Origin: Platerodrilus igneus
Lineage: Eukaryota > Arthropoda > Insecta > Coleoptera > Lycidae
Assembly: GCA_036346225.1 (NCBI GenBank)
Contig: JARFIW010000942.1
Span: 2,811,001-2,875,000, forward strand
Direction: 5' to 3'
DNA: 64,000 nt
Shown: positions 45,970 through 56,189 of the stretch, piece by piece
Layout of the letters: each line of letters begins with the position of its first letter
How positions within the stretch are numbered: position 1 is the stretch's first letter
Notes under the pieces: model-generated
The model's input: only the letters and a program-made list of their open reading frames with translations
What the model was told of the DNA's origin: nothing
The model's database searches: none
Translations under genes and position numbers: made by a program

Positions 45970-48639
45970 CAGTGACGTAACTACAATTCGGGTGCCCCCC
46001 CGCAAAAATTATAATGAGGCCCGATTTAATAAAAATTTTTAAGAAACATAATTTTCACGATAAACCCTATGTAGTATCTAACACAAAACTATAAATTAAA
46101 TTTTTTACGGGCTTGAATAGCAGCGAAGTTGTCAATCACATCCTGGAGCTCCATTTTGGCGGTTGTTTCTGCTCCTATGTTAAGCAAAGCTAACATACAT
46201 AACCTATCTTGTACCATTCTATTACGCAGATAATTCTGTTACGTTAATTCGTGGCAGCCACGTTGGGCGCCAAATTTATGCTACGTTGGCTCGTAGCCGT
46301 GCGTACCCAAAGAAAATCAAAGAAATGACCGGGCTCAATCGGAGATTAGGGGGGGTTGTAGAAAGCATATAATGTACGCGGCTGTAAGGAATTAGTGACA
46401 ATACCTGCAATAAAAATAGTCAAGCAACCTGAAATAAAAGAATAAGCATAGCATGCTGATCAAGCATAAATTATTCAGTACTTTGTAGAATGTAAATAAA
46501 ACTGTTTAGATAAACTATATAATATAATCACGATAAAAGCATTACAAAAATTTTTATCACAAAGTGAGGTAATATTGGGGAGTAGCAGAAACGTTTCCTC
46601 ACACACCAATTAAACATAAATCAGACAAAATGTTAACAAAAAATAAATAGATAAGACACAATTGATATGAGTAATCCAGTAGTATTGATTTTTTTCTTTC
46701 TTTTTTTTTCTTAATAGCATGCAATTCTATTGTAGAAGGTATCAGAACGACGAAGATATTGCAAAACAACGGATAGATATTTAAAGTCATATCAAGTAGG
46801 AAATAGTTCAACTTACATAAAGTCCTTCAGTAACGCTTTCTTGCAAGTGAAGTGTGGGATTTACGATGTCCTGCACTAACGAAGCACTTCACCCTTGACT
46901 GTGAGGGTGTTGATGGAATTTCTCACACTTTACACTAATCACACCTACGTATTTCACTGGTGTTAGCAGCAGACATTATCAGGCTGATGGAACTATGTAG
47001 CATTGATAAATTTATTGTTAATTCTATTTCCTGAGACAATAATGTCGAAATATTTTGTAACACAAATAAAAAAAAAAGGTAATAAAAATTTAGAATCACG
47101 GGCTTTCAAGGCACGATGTAATGCATTAAACTAACAGTAACTTGAGGTGTTTTATTCGCTACCTATGGTAACAAAGAAAAATCTAATGCTTTTGAATAAC
47201 GAAATTTGCACAAACAATGATCTATTTTAGATTCTTTGGGGTTAGAAAATTCAGAAACTACAGTATCACAACTGTATCATCATGTTTTTTTGTTTTTAGA
47301 AACACTCAAGCTTGAAACGGTATTTGGCTAATCCAAAGTATGCACTATTCTGATAAAAAAGGGACCACGAAGACTAGATCGCACACACAGTTCAAATATA
47401 AAAAGATAAATCAACAAAAAAAACACAATTAGTAAAACAACGCGTATCACTAAGTCAATGTTCCGTAAAACACACGTCAAGTTCTACTACTTTTATTTTC
47501 AACAGAAAAGCAACAAAAAAACAATTAGTAAAGCTACGCGTATCACTAACACCGTCAGTCAATGACCTTAAAAACCGCGCTTGTGGTCAATCAAACACGT
47601 TACATATAAAGCATACTTCCTTCAAAAGCCATCAGAACTACACTCCTATCTGTTTATATAAACCCGTTGTTACCATAAACTCTTGTCGACTATTATCTCC
47701 TTCGTTAATAACATAAGGAACATCCAAAACGTGAATGCCGCAATCATATCTAATAATTAATTACAGCGGTTTATCATATTCGATAGGTTGGAAAGTAATT
47801 TACGAATAATCCAATTTACAATTTATTCCTTGCAATTTATTTATTAATGAAAATCAATCTTCAAATTATCTACTTTTAAAGTAATACCCACGAGTTCAAT
47901 TGCCTACAAATCTGAATTATTCTGAAGTATTTCCTTTATACAAACAGCGATCCCAAAAAAACGATGTATTTTTAAGTACTCTAACAGAAAGGGAGCGTAA
48001 AATGTTCAGCTATAAAAATGCCCGTTACAATTCTTTATAATTTTCAATTTTGAAAATAATCTTTCCTCTGAAGCAACAGTTATTGGTATTGTCAAAAATA
48101 AAAGAATTACCGAAACTAAATCTACAAATCAGGAACACATATCGTAGTGGTTAACAATTAGTAGAAATCCCATATCTTTTATTGTGCTGATTTTCTGCAG
48201 TTAATTTTTAAAAATTATAGTAAATAATAATATTTGCAAACCTAAACCATCGGATGTCATTTGAATAAAATGAACAAAGAGATTCAACTTTTCTAATTAT
48301 TTCGTAGTCTGTCATTTGAAGTAAATTTTAAGGAATAAGAATGAAAACATATCTGCCACTTCGTGAAATTCTTTAAAGCGTGTACGAATTTGAATAATTA
48401 CAATATCAACTATTCGAAAAAAAATATTAATTTTAAAATACATTTCCTCATCTGTAGATCGATGATCTTCCGCTAATTCATCAAAAAGTTTTTTCTTAAT
48501 TTTAGTTCTCCTTTTCGAAATTTTTTCCAAAACTCCCCAATTTCTAGCAATATGTGTAGCTCTTTTTTCAAAGCTTCAAGCTTGTTTCTTATTGCAGAAA
48601 ATTTTTCAAACCTTTTTTTTTAAGTTTCGGACGCCACTG
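45970..48639 (-). mobile_element. ZMYM-like hAT transposon relic, split
   Basis: The left end CAGTGACGTAACTAC and right end (complement CAGTGGCGTCCGAAACTT) are hAT-type termini. Transposase pieces read on the minus strand: FSAIRNKLEALKKEL and RRTKIKKKLFDELAEDHRS, RFKEFHEVADMFSFL (48.3-48.6 kb), LTIPITVASEERLFSKLKII (about 48090-48035), then after the 1.8-kb insertion RMVQDRLCMLALLNIG and ELQDVIDNFAAIQARKK (46.1-46.2 kb). The N-terminal zinc-finger part is missing. The 8-bp flanks (CATACATA, TAAGAATC) do not match. Confidence 0.75.
46237..48029 (-). mobile_element. LTR-type insertion inside the hAT, ATTC duplication
   Basis: 1,793 bp bounded by ATTC (46233-46236 and 48030-48033), with termini TGTAACG...CGTAACA in minus orientation. 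Removing it joins the hAT frame exactly. A 15-base tRNA-Lys primer site (minus TGGCGCCCAACGTGG, 46258-46272) lies only about 21 bp inside its 3' end. The U5-like GACCGGGCTCAATCGG (46338-46353) also occurs at 55929-55944 beside another primer site. No coding region. Confidence 0.7.
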
Positions 48640-48644
48640 TAAGA

Positions 48645-49490
48645 ATCGATTGTTTAACATGGCTTACAGCTAATGCAACGCCGACCTAACCCAAGAATTA
48701 TAGAAAGGCACCTATCTTACACTGTGTTGGTCAATATTAAATTGAGGAAGTTTATCTTATATACTTTCACTTCGAAAACATACATAAAGGTAATATCGCA
48801 TATCTACTGCAATCGTGGTAGAAGTCGTCGGCACCTTCCTGCAGATAATGCGTGCGCCTTTCTCGCCCTAAACTTCAGGAGTACCACCTAGTCGAGGTCG
48901 CTAGTAGCAACGCTTGTATTACTGCTAGTTGACGTCTTTCGGTGTCATCTTGGTGTTGAGATAAATTCCGGCACAGCAACATCCACAAGGGATTCCGACT
49001 TCCTACACCCAACCGCCGTGGGATCAGGCTACATCTTCCACATTATGACCTCCTTCTGAGTCACCAACAGCACGCTCTTCACCATCACTTTAACGATAAC
49101 ACTTTTCCTCCTTGGCAACGGCTCCTCATCTCGGCAGACCATATTGATGTCAAAAAAGAACACAAGAACAACGATCAGAAACACAACAAAAAACCTAGCT
49201 CAAAAAACGACGTGACCGTTGCAACGTTCAAACGACACAAAGTTACAATAAATCACCAAACAGCGTTTCAAATAACTGCGACGACAAAAAATAAAATTGC
49301 TAACCCAATAAAAATACCTGGATTACTTATAAAATAAACCGCAAACAGCCCTGTACTTGTTTATTTATTCTAACTTCAAACCTCCAATACAAATTTTAAA
49401 ATTTAAACAAGCGAATCTACTTCAAAAAATTAAATTTAAAATTTTCGACTCTGAATGAGCATGCGTAGTTTTCTAAAAGCGATATACCGA
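48645..49490. other. GC-richer stretch, nothing recognised
   Basis: 48800-49140 is clearly less AT-rich than its flanks, but neither strand gives a recognisable protein. It may be decayed coding sequence of the non-LTR relic that follows. Confidence 0.35.
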
Positions 49491-49494
49491 ACAG

Positions 49495-50396
49495 AATTAT
49501 GACGGCAGCAAAGATAAACAGAGTATTCAGAGGCGAACCTTAAGGACGGTCTACGCAAGAACAATCAAACCGGCTATGTTGTATGCGGCGTCTGTTTGGG
49601 CGGATGGTTGCAAAGTAAGGGAAATACGACAATTACTAAGCGTTCAGCACACAGCAGCAATCAAGGCGGCGAGGGCGTAAAGGACCACATCCACGGAGGC
49701 AATCTTGGTGATTACTAGAATTCTCACGTCAGAGGGATTAGAGATCAGAGATTTGTAAATATAGAGGAAGGGCAGGAAATGTTCGAGAGTCTTGGCCTTG
49801 GAGCTATGGAGGTTGAGGAAAATTATTATTTCTGAATTAGGACATCCGGCCGATGTCAAGGATATCAAGTTTATCGAAGTCGATAAAACGTGGAAGAAAT
49901 AGGGATTTATACAAATGGCTCGCGAATGGATAATGGGCGGGCAGGAACGACGTTCATTGTGTATAAGGAAGAGAAGGAAGTGTTACAATTCCAAACTGAA
50001 CTTGCAAATTGGAGCACAATCTTTCAGTGCGAGTTGGTAGCTATAAGAGAAGCTATAGTTTACGTCATCAACCACTCGGGCATAAGGTAATCTATCATTA
50101 GCGCAAATATGAACATCTCAACAGATCTTCGAGGGGACGTATGGATGATAGCGCGCACGGTACTTAGGTTTCTGGATTTTATGTTTTATTGGATTAGGTC
50201 GCATGATGGCAACCGAAGAAGCAACAGAGCAGATGAGCTGGCCAAAGAGACCGCACCAGGGGAGTTTTTTGCAGCATATTATTCGGTACCGAAGTCGCTA
50301 ATTAAGAAAAGTTGCGAGAAAGGTCAGTTCGACAGTGGGAAGGAATTTGTGGGGAGTTTCGCGAGACTGAACACCGAAAGCCTTGGGGGGGCCTGA
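49495..50396 (+). pseudogene. RT end and RNase H of an R1/I-type non-LTR element
   Basis: RRTLRTVYARTIKPAMLYAA and SVWADGCKVREIRQLLSVQH (end of RT), then after breaks EIGIYTNGSRMDNGRAG, FQCELVAIREAIVYVINHSG and, past a deletion and stop, FYWIRSHDGNRRSN, RADELAKETAPGEF. The first RNase H Asp (normally TDGS) is Asn here, and the second-Asp (SDS) segment is missing, so it is inactive. It pairs with the minus-strand copy at 7.3-7.6 kb. It stops near 50396, where AT-rich DNA begins. Confidence 0.8.
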
Positions 50397-50745
50397 TTTT
50401 TGGGGTAGGAAATAGTTTAGTTTAGAAGATTTGGCATAAATTTGTTTTAAGACATGATGTAACTTAATTTACAAAATATTACAATAAAAAAATACAAAAA
50501 CAAAATCCAAAAACAAATAAATATCTACATATGCATGATGAAATTTACAGTATATCAATCACGCGAATAACAAAACAACGAGTATTAAATCAAAACTTTA
50601 AACCAGGTTAATAAATAACAAAACAAAATCAGAAAACCTAATTAACTCAAAGCAATCAAATAAACCAATTAAATTAAGAAACGAAACTAAAGTTAAACCG
50701 CGCAACTTTCTAAGACTAAAATTGATGGTGACTGTGAACCCCCAG

Positions 50746-50817
50746 GGCACAGCTAAAGTCCTGGTGGGTATGCAATAAATGTCTTTACTGCATACCCACC
50801 AGGACTTTAGCTGTGCC
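50746..50817. other. Perfect 29-bp hairpin with 14-nt loop
   Basis: Arms 50746-50774 and 50789-50817 are exact reverse complements (starting GGCACAGCTAAAGTCCTGG), with loop ATAAATGTCTTTAC. It is much more stable than anything around it. It could be a recent inverted duplication or a small-RNA precursor. Confidence 0.85.
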
Positions 50818-50819
50818 TA

Positions 50820-52380
50820 CCCATCTTCCCCCAACAGTACGATAATTAGATGTAAGCAGACGGCCAGATCTTCGGAGCTTGGAGAAACTTATATTCGAGT
50901 TATTTATAAATATTGTGGCGGCTGCACACGCAAAAGCAGTGATTTGTATTAATAAATAGATCCTGCAATTCATTTCTAACGAGCACTTTTCAGAGTGACG
51001 GCGCTAGCCAAAATAATGCTTATGCAAGTGCACCTGATAATTTTAGTGTTGTTTTTTGCCATTTATGCACTGGTATATGCTTAATGCTTTATTTGGAAAT
51101 TTATATTTTATGCGTGTATTGTTCATTTATATATTTTGCTGTTTTTTCTTGTCACTAGATTTGATTTGTTTGGTGTTTGTCTGTTTTTCGGTTGCAGTAA
51201 CTATTGGAAGAAAAATTGAAATTATAATATGTCAGTTAGGGAGCGATAGGGAACGTTAGGGACGAATTCAGGTTTAAGTTAGAATAAAATATTTAGAGTA
51301 GGGAGGTCGATATTGTAAATTTATAGAGTAGGAACAAATTACCGGATTTGCTATTAACAAATTTGATGTCAGCTTAGAAATTCTAGTCCATTGGTAAATA
51401 TTAGTTAGTTAGATTTGTATAGTTTTAAGTCGATCCTTCAAGTCGCACCGGTAAGCAGAGCTGGCGGCTGCTATCCGGTATTTCAGCTCCATCCCCTTCT
51501 ACTTTTTGCTAGAGTGTTGTTGGTCAGACACACTCCAAAGTCAACGCTAGAGATACCATTATTTTAACATAAACTGCAGTTTTAGTTTATACATTTTATT
51601 CATGATTAAATAATTTTGAACTAAGATTTATTTGAAGCACGTTTATTTCCGCAAGTTTTGGCGGCCCTGACTTGCATTATACTGCAAATATTGCTTTGGA
51701 CCTGTTATGACAATGCATGCGGACAAGAAAAAAGTAAAGTACGACAAGCAAAGGAACAGTAAGCCCACACCGAGTACCGCAACAAAACCAAGCGGAATCC
51801 AAAGAAGGCCGTGCTAGCTGCCGGAACAACTCGGAGAATTTACCCATTACACCATAATCTATGCTCAACAATTAATACACTACCATTTTTTCTCTTTAAG
51901 ATTAATAGAACAAAAAATTACTTACATAATACAACAATCAATACGAACGGAATACAGGGTAGAATGCGTTCCGGCCTGTATCTGAAACAAAATACGATTA
52001 AGGAAAATGTCGCACTTAAACAATGGCGTAAGTCTAACTTTATACAAGCATAATTTATAGAATTAGTAATGCTAAAAAAATCGCAACAACCGAAGAACCC
52101 AAGAAAAGAATAGCTAACTGGACCTAAAGTCGACTAAGTCGTGGTTTCCGAAGAAAAGAAAAACGGACTAGAAAGCACCTACTACAGGAAGCAGATTGAA
52201 AATATGAATCACGTCAGCACGAAGACCGAAAGAAAGTAACACCAGCCACAAGAAAGAAGAGAGCAATGTGGAACCAAAGGAACGAGGAAAAAAAGATAAA
52301 ACCAAAAAGAATAACATCAAGCAACAAGTATGAGAATCAAAAATAAACCCAAGAATCGCACAAAAGAAAATAAAACATAA
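50820..52380. other. No gene recognised
   Basis: T-rich (50990-51260), then mixed sequence. Several 60-80-codon frames lack recognisable domains. 51420-51540 and 51660-51860 are GC-richer without an identifiable product. Confidence 0.35.
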
Positions 52381-52394
52381 TCCCAGTGTAGTTA

Positions 52395-52825
52395 TGTATG
52401 AGTATGTGTGTGCGTGTGCGAGCGTGTGTTTATGTGTGTGTTGTTGATGTATGAGTACGTGAGTGTCTGTGTATATGTGTGTTGATGTATGAGTAGGTAG
52501 TAGACTGTACGTGTGTGTGCGTGTGTATGAACTGTGTGTGTATGTAGTGTACGTGTATAAAGTGTGCGTGTGTGTGTTGGACCGCTGTAGTCGCCTGTTA
52601 CTACAGGCAGGTCGTACCATGGAGCTATTCTATTCCCGGACCCACACGGGTGGAGTACAAGGAGAGAGCGAAAGAAAGGAGAACCAAGCAGAAATGTATG
52701 GATGTATGAAGTGTGTGTGGGTGTGTATAAAGTATGTGTATATGTGTTGGACCGCTTTAGTCGCCTCTTACGACAGGCAGGTCGAACCATGGGGCTATTC
52801 TATTCCCGGACCCACACGGGTAAAG
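52395..52825 (-). repeat. GT-rich minisatellite with 80-bp direct repeats
   Basis: (GT)n-like variants alternate with an approximately 80-bp unit at about 52577-52655 and 52747-52822 (shared ATTCCCGGACCCACACGGGT). On the minus strand it carries GTCGTAAGAGGCGACTAA, a phrase I associate with repeats in many arthropod genomes. Frames rich in Thr/His/Tyr across it are artefacts. Confidence 0.75.
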
Positions 52826-53143
52826 ATATGAAAAAAAACCCATCCAAACAGGAAGTAAATAAAAGTTCAGCAATCAAGTCCTAAGGAGAACAAAGTCGGC
52901 ATAAGAATCTGGGGTGCAAGGGCTAGGTATTGAGCTTAAGACGTTTGGGCCCCCAGAAAGAAAATGAAACAAGATCAAGGACATTAGGACTTCGCCGACA
53001 TACATCTTCCAGTTCGGAAGGAGCACAGACTAATGTCTGCCTCTTTTGGGCAATTTTCTGCCAAACAAGAACAGCAGGGGGTGTAGTAGTTGTAGCACGA
53101 GGTTTAGTAGGTGGCCAGGGTAGTTTAGAAAACTCAAAACGCG

Positions 53144-53734
53144 TCATAAAAAACAATCCTGGGTTGTCAGACTATCAACGGTAGAAACAGAAAAAGTATT
53201 GGCTGTAAGAGAATTAACCTTACGAAAAGAAACACAAGTAGAGCACACTTCAGTTACGTAAGATAGAGGCACAGAAGTAGAGAAAATTTCAACGACGTTA
53301 GAAAAAGGACTAGAAGTATCACAGTTAAGAAAGAAAACAGCATTGGCTGTAGGAGTATCCACTTTAGGAAAAGGAACAGAATCCGATAGCACTTCAACCA
53401 TATTACATAAAGGAACAGAATCATGTAGAAGTTTATCAACGTTACAAGAACGTACAGCATCAAGTAGAACTTCGCCAATGTTAGATAAAGGAGTCGAATG
53501 AAGTTTATTAACATGAAAGAAAGAAGCAGCGACAGACAGAATTTTATCAACTTTACAAGAACAAACAGCATCAGGAAGAACTTCATCCACAATAGATAAG
53601 GAAGCAGAATCAGGTTGACCTTCATCAACATTAGACAACAGGACTTCAGCTAGGATTTCACTAACCTTAGTTAAAAGAACAGACGCATGAGAAAAATGAG
53701 TAAGAGTAGGTATCCGATGAAGGAGTAGAATCAA
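53144..53734 (-). CDS. Repetitive open frame, about 13-residue units
   Basis: A 196-codon minus-strand frame of degenerate repeats such as IVDEVLPDAVCSC, KVDKILSVAASFF, NIGEVLLDAVRSC, NVDKLLHDSVPLC and NMVEVLSDSVPFP (about 13 residues, 39 bp). Open, but with no recognised domain. It lies downstream of the gag relic in the same orientation, so it is probably repetitive internal sequence of that LTR element. Retained openness may simply follow from repeat expansion. Confidence 0.4.
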   Translation of the reverse strand: MILLLHRIPTLTHFSHASVLLTKVSEILAEVLLSNVDEGQPDSASLSIVDEVLPDAVCSCKVDKILSVAASFFHVNKLHSTPLSNIGEVLLDAVRSCNVDKLLHDSVPLCNMVEVLSDSVPFPKVDTPTANAVFFLNCDTSSPFSNVVEIFSTSVPLSYVTEVCSTCVSFRKVNSLTANTFSVSTVDSLTTQDCFL

Positions 53735-53804
53735 GTAAGACTACATCACTGTTAGACAACGGACTAAGAACAGACAAAACTTCAGCCACAATAGGAACTG
53801 ATTG

Positions 53805-54188
53805 CTAGACGATAGTAGCTAAAGAAACAAGATCAGGTAAAACTTTGACGACAGCAGCAACAGAAATTATAGCTTCGGGTTCCCTAAGTTCAACAGGACC
53901 TTCTCTGACTAAATTAGAAGTTATCATCACTTCAACTACAGCTGTTATTGTAGGTACGACAGCAATTTCTTGAGTATAATCATTCAAGAAAGCAGGAACA
54001 GCTAAAATTTTGTCAGCAACAGCAACAGACATTACAGATACAGGTTCATAAACTTCAACAAGACCGTCGCTGACTGAATTAGAAATTATCCTCACTTCAG
54101 CGACATGTGTACTTGCAGACACGACAGAAATTCCTTGGGTAGAATCGTTTAAGAAAGCGGGAACAAACTCTTGAGAAGCTAGCTGCAA
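53805..54188 (-). CDS. Open frame with two 58-residue repeats
   Basis: A 127-codon minus-strand frame. VPAFLNDSTQGISVVSAS is repeated as VPAFLNDYTQEIAVVPTI, and ADKILA corresponds to VVKVLP, about 174 bp apart. Unrecognised Val/Ala/Ser-rich protein; same context as its neighbour. Confidence 0.4.
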   Translation of the reverse strand: MQLASQEFVPAFLNDSTQGISVVSASTHVAEVRIISNSVSDGLVEVYEPVSVMSVAVADKILAVPAFLNDYTQEIAVVPTITAVVEVMITSNLVREGPVELREPEAIISVAAVVKVLPDLVSLATIV

Positions 54189-54523
54189 GTCACTAATTTG
54201 AAGTATGGGTTACAATGGTGGTGGAGGCACAGTTTGGGGTGGAAGTGAAAACGTAGGATCAATTTGAGCATCGTTTGAATCGCAAAGGACAGAAGAAATT
54301 TGGTTCTTGTTAGTAGAGGTTTGGTAAGGCTCAGATGGCTAAAAAGGGTACGAGGTGATGGTAGCAGGGCGAGCAGAAGGAGGTGTAGAAAAGGATGTAA
54401 AACTAGAAACAGAAGAAAGTTTGTTCGAAGCTACATTTGCCGAAGAAGGGTATGTTTTGATAGTAGGAGCAGGATGACCTAGATGAGGGGCCGAAGAGAA
54501 CGTATAGTGAGAAGCAAAAGAAA

Positions 54524-55183
54524 TTAGGCACCTAGAGGTGAGGACAGAATTAGAAGTATGATTCGAAGACCTATTAGTAGTAGGATGACAGTCTGGACAG
54601 TTGCGGCGAGAAACTCCCTTATATCCGCAACCATAGCAATGGAGTACTTGAGGACGAGTACAACGTGTCGAAACATGACCAGGTTTGTCGCAATTAAAGC
54701 ATATGAAGCAAAATCCGGGGGTTCAAAATGTTGAATCAGTAAATTGGACAACGACTTTCGGTTAGAAAACCTACACCGATTAGCACGATACTGCAATTCT
54801 GACACATGTTGAGTTCGTCGGAGTTTTTCTACCCGTCTCAAAAAATCATGTACAGTAAGAGTATTTGGGACAGAAAATTTCAAATTCCACTCCCACACAG
54901 GAAGGTCTTGGTAGGAAGCCGAAATAGGAGTAGCGACTGACGTAGGCACTGTAGCAGGGGCGGATTCCGGTTCAGTAGTAATAGTATGTTGGTCTTGACT
55001 AGGTGATACGACATTATCGGCCAAAATTTTTGTCGGTTCCAACTTCAGATATTCGTTCTGTAATTCTTGTAAGGAGCGGACGGTAGGCAAATAGGCTCGA
55101 TAAAATGGAACGAGGTTACGAAACACAATGGACAATTTATCATCCTCTTTGAAAGAACCATACCACTCAAACAGGCCCGTCAT
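54524..55183 (-). pseudogene. Gypsy-type gag with unusual domain order
   Basis: The minus frame opens with MTGLFEWYGSFKEDDKLSI and FRNLVPFYRAYLPTVRSLQE, which resemble the C-terminal capsid half. A Pro/Thr-rich linker is followed by VWEWNLKFSVPNTLTVHDFL, RRVEKLRRTQHVSE and NRKSLSNLLIQHFEPPDF, which resemble the N-terminal capsid half. A frameshift at about 54715 leads to two zinc knuckles, CFNCDKPGHVSTRC and CYGCGYKGVSRRNCPDC (about 54590-54690). The usual order is N-half, C-half, knuckles. The region between HVSE and RANRC is also shortened. Confidence 0.7.
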
Positions 55184-55189
55184 ACACGC

Positions 55190-55850
55190 GAAATAGTAAT
55201 GCTTTCGGTTGACTTCAGCCGTCTCTTACAGATCATATTAAACACCACCAACCTTGATCAGTCATTTTGAATAAGAATCAAAAAAAAAGAAATTGGGAGA
55301 AAATAACTAAATAAAGGCTAACCGTAACTCGATAGAAGCTCAAAAAAAAATTATTGCAAATACAGGACAATCTAAAACGTATCCGACACCAATAGGAGCG
55401 AAACAATAAAATAGAAATTAGAGTTGGACGCCAGCGTTTTCAACGGACTAGAATTATCGGCGAAAACAGAATTTCGATAATCTGAAGTGTGCCAACCAAC
55501 TGATATCTAGCGATCAAGAAAGAAAACAAAATCCAAAATTTAAGACGATCGAACCCGCACAAGAAATAAAGAAAACCAATCCTCGTGTGAGGAACACTAA
55601 AGAGCCGAAGGAAAAGATAAATACCAGTTCGAACGTAAAGGAAAAAAAATAAGTAGCGTTACGCCGAGAAATGCGGGTAATGTAGGAAATTAGGCAGTAC
55701 TAACAAAAAAAGGGCCCACAAATTAAGCGAAATAAAATCGAAGCAAACGTTAACCAAAACCAAAATCGAAGCCAAAACTAAACAAAACAGAATGGTAGCA
55801 AAAGTTACCCACAACAAATCGGAACCAAAAATTACCCAAACAAACTCGGA
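55190..55850 (-). other. Leader between primer site and gag relic
   Basis: A-rich, no coding frame, as expected for the untranslated leader of the minus-strand LTR element. Short repeats of the ACCCA(A/C)AACAAA(C/T)CGGA type lie at 55790-55850. Confidence 0.45.
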
Positions 55851-55868
55851 GCCCCACGCCAGGGCGTA
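55851..55868 (-). other. Diverged tRNA-Lys primer site, minus strand
   Basis: The minus strand reads ACGCCCTGGCGTGGGGCTCC, alignable to the Lys primer site with one inserted base and two substitutions. It lies between the gag leader and a presumed LTR. Confidence 0.5.
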
Positions 55869-55869
55869 A

Positions 55870-56187
55870 AAATGTATGCTACGTACATCGACGTAGCCTA
55901 AAAAAAGAAGAACCAAGGAAAGAAAACGACCGGGCTCAATCGGTGAGTAGGCGGGGTATGTCACATGCCAAAACAAAGGAAGGCCTGAAATAAAAATATA
56001 CTCACTCATTTACAACTCACAACTTTACATACACAAGCTAAACCTTTAATTAAAAAAATATATACAAAAGCACAGTAGTACCAAAAAAATGAACAATCAA
56101 TAATTACAGACTACACATATCAACAAAATCAAAAGAAATCATTTTTAAAATGGCGAGCTGCCGTTTTTAGGTATCTACCCCTTACAT
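55870..56187 (-). repeat. Possible LTR of the minus-strand gag element
   Basis: In minus orientation it would run from TGTAAGGGGTAG (56187) to GTAGCATACA (about 55874), about 320 bp, TG...CA bounded. The U5-like GACCGGGCTCAATCGG is shared with the insertion at 46.3 kb. No second LTR copy was found, so the boundary is tentative. Confidence 0.4.
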
Positions 56188-56189
56188 TT

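Noticed and set aside
51056..51259. Very hydrophobic 67-codon plus-strand frame
   Set aside because: T-rich DNA gives Phe/Leu/Ile-rich frames by chance; no homology or start context.
52168..52790. Thr/His/Tyr-rich frames on the minus strand
   Set aside because: They arise from the GT-rich minisatellite.
55659..56009. 116-codon hydrophobic minus-strand frame
   Set aside because: It spans the primer site and the presumed LTR, which are non-coding, and has no domain.
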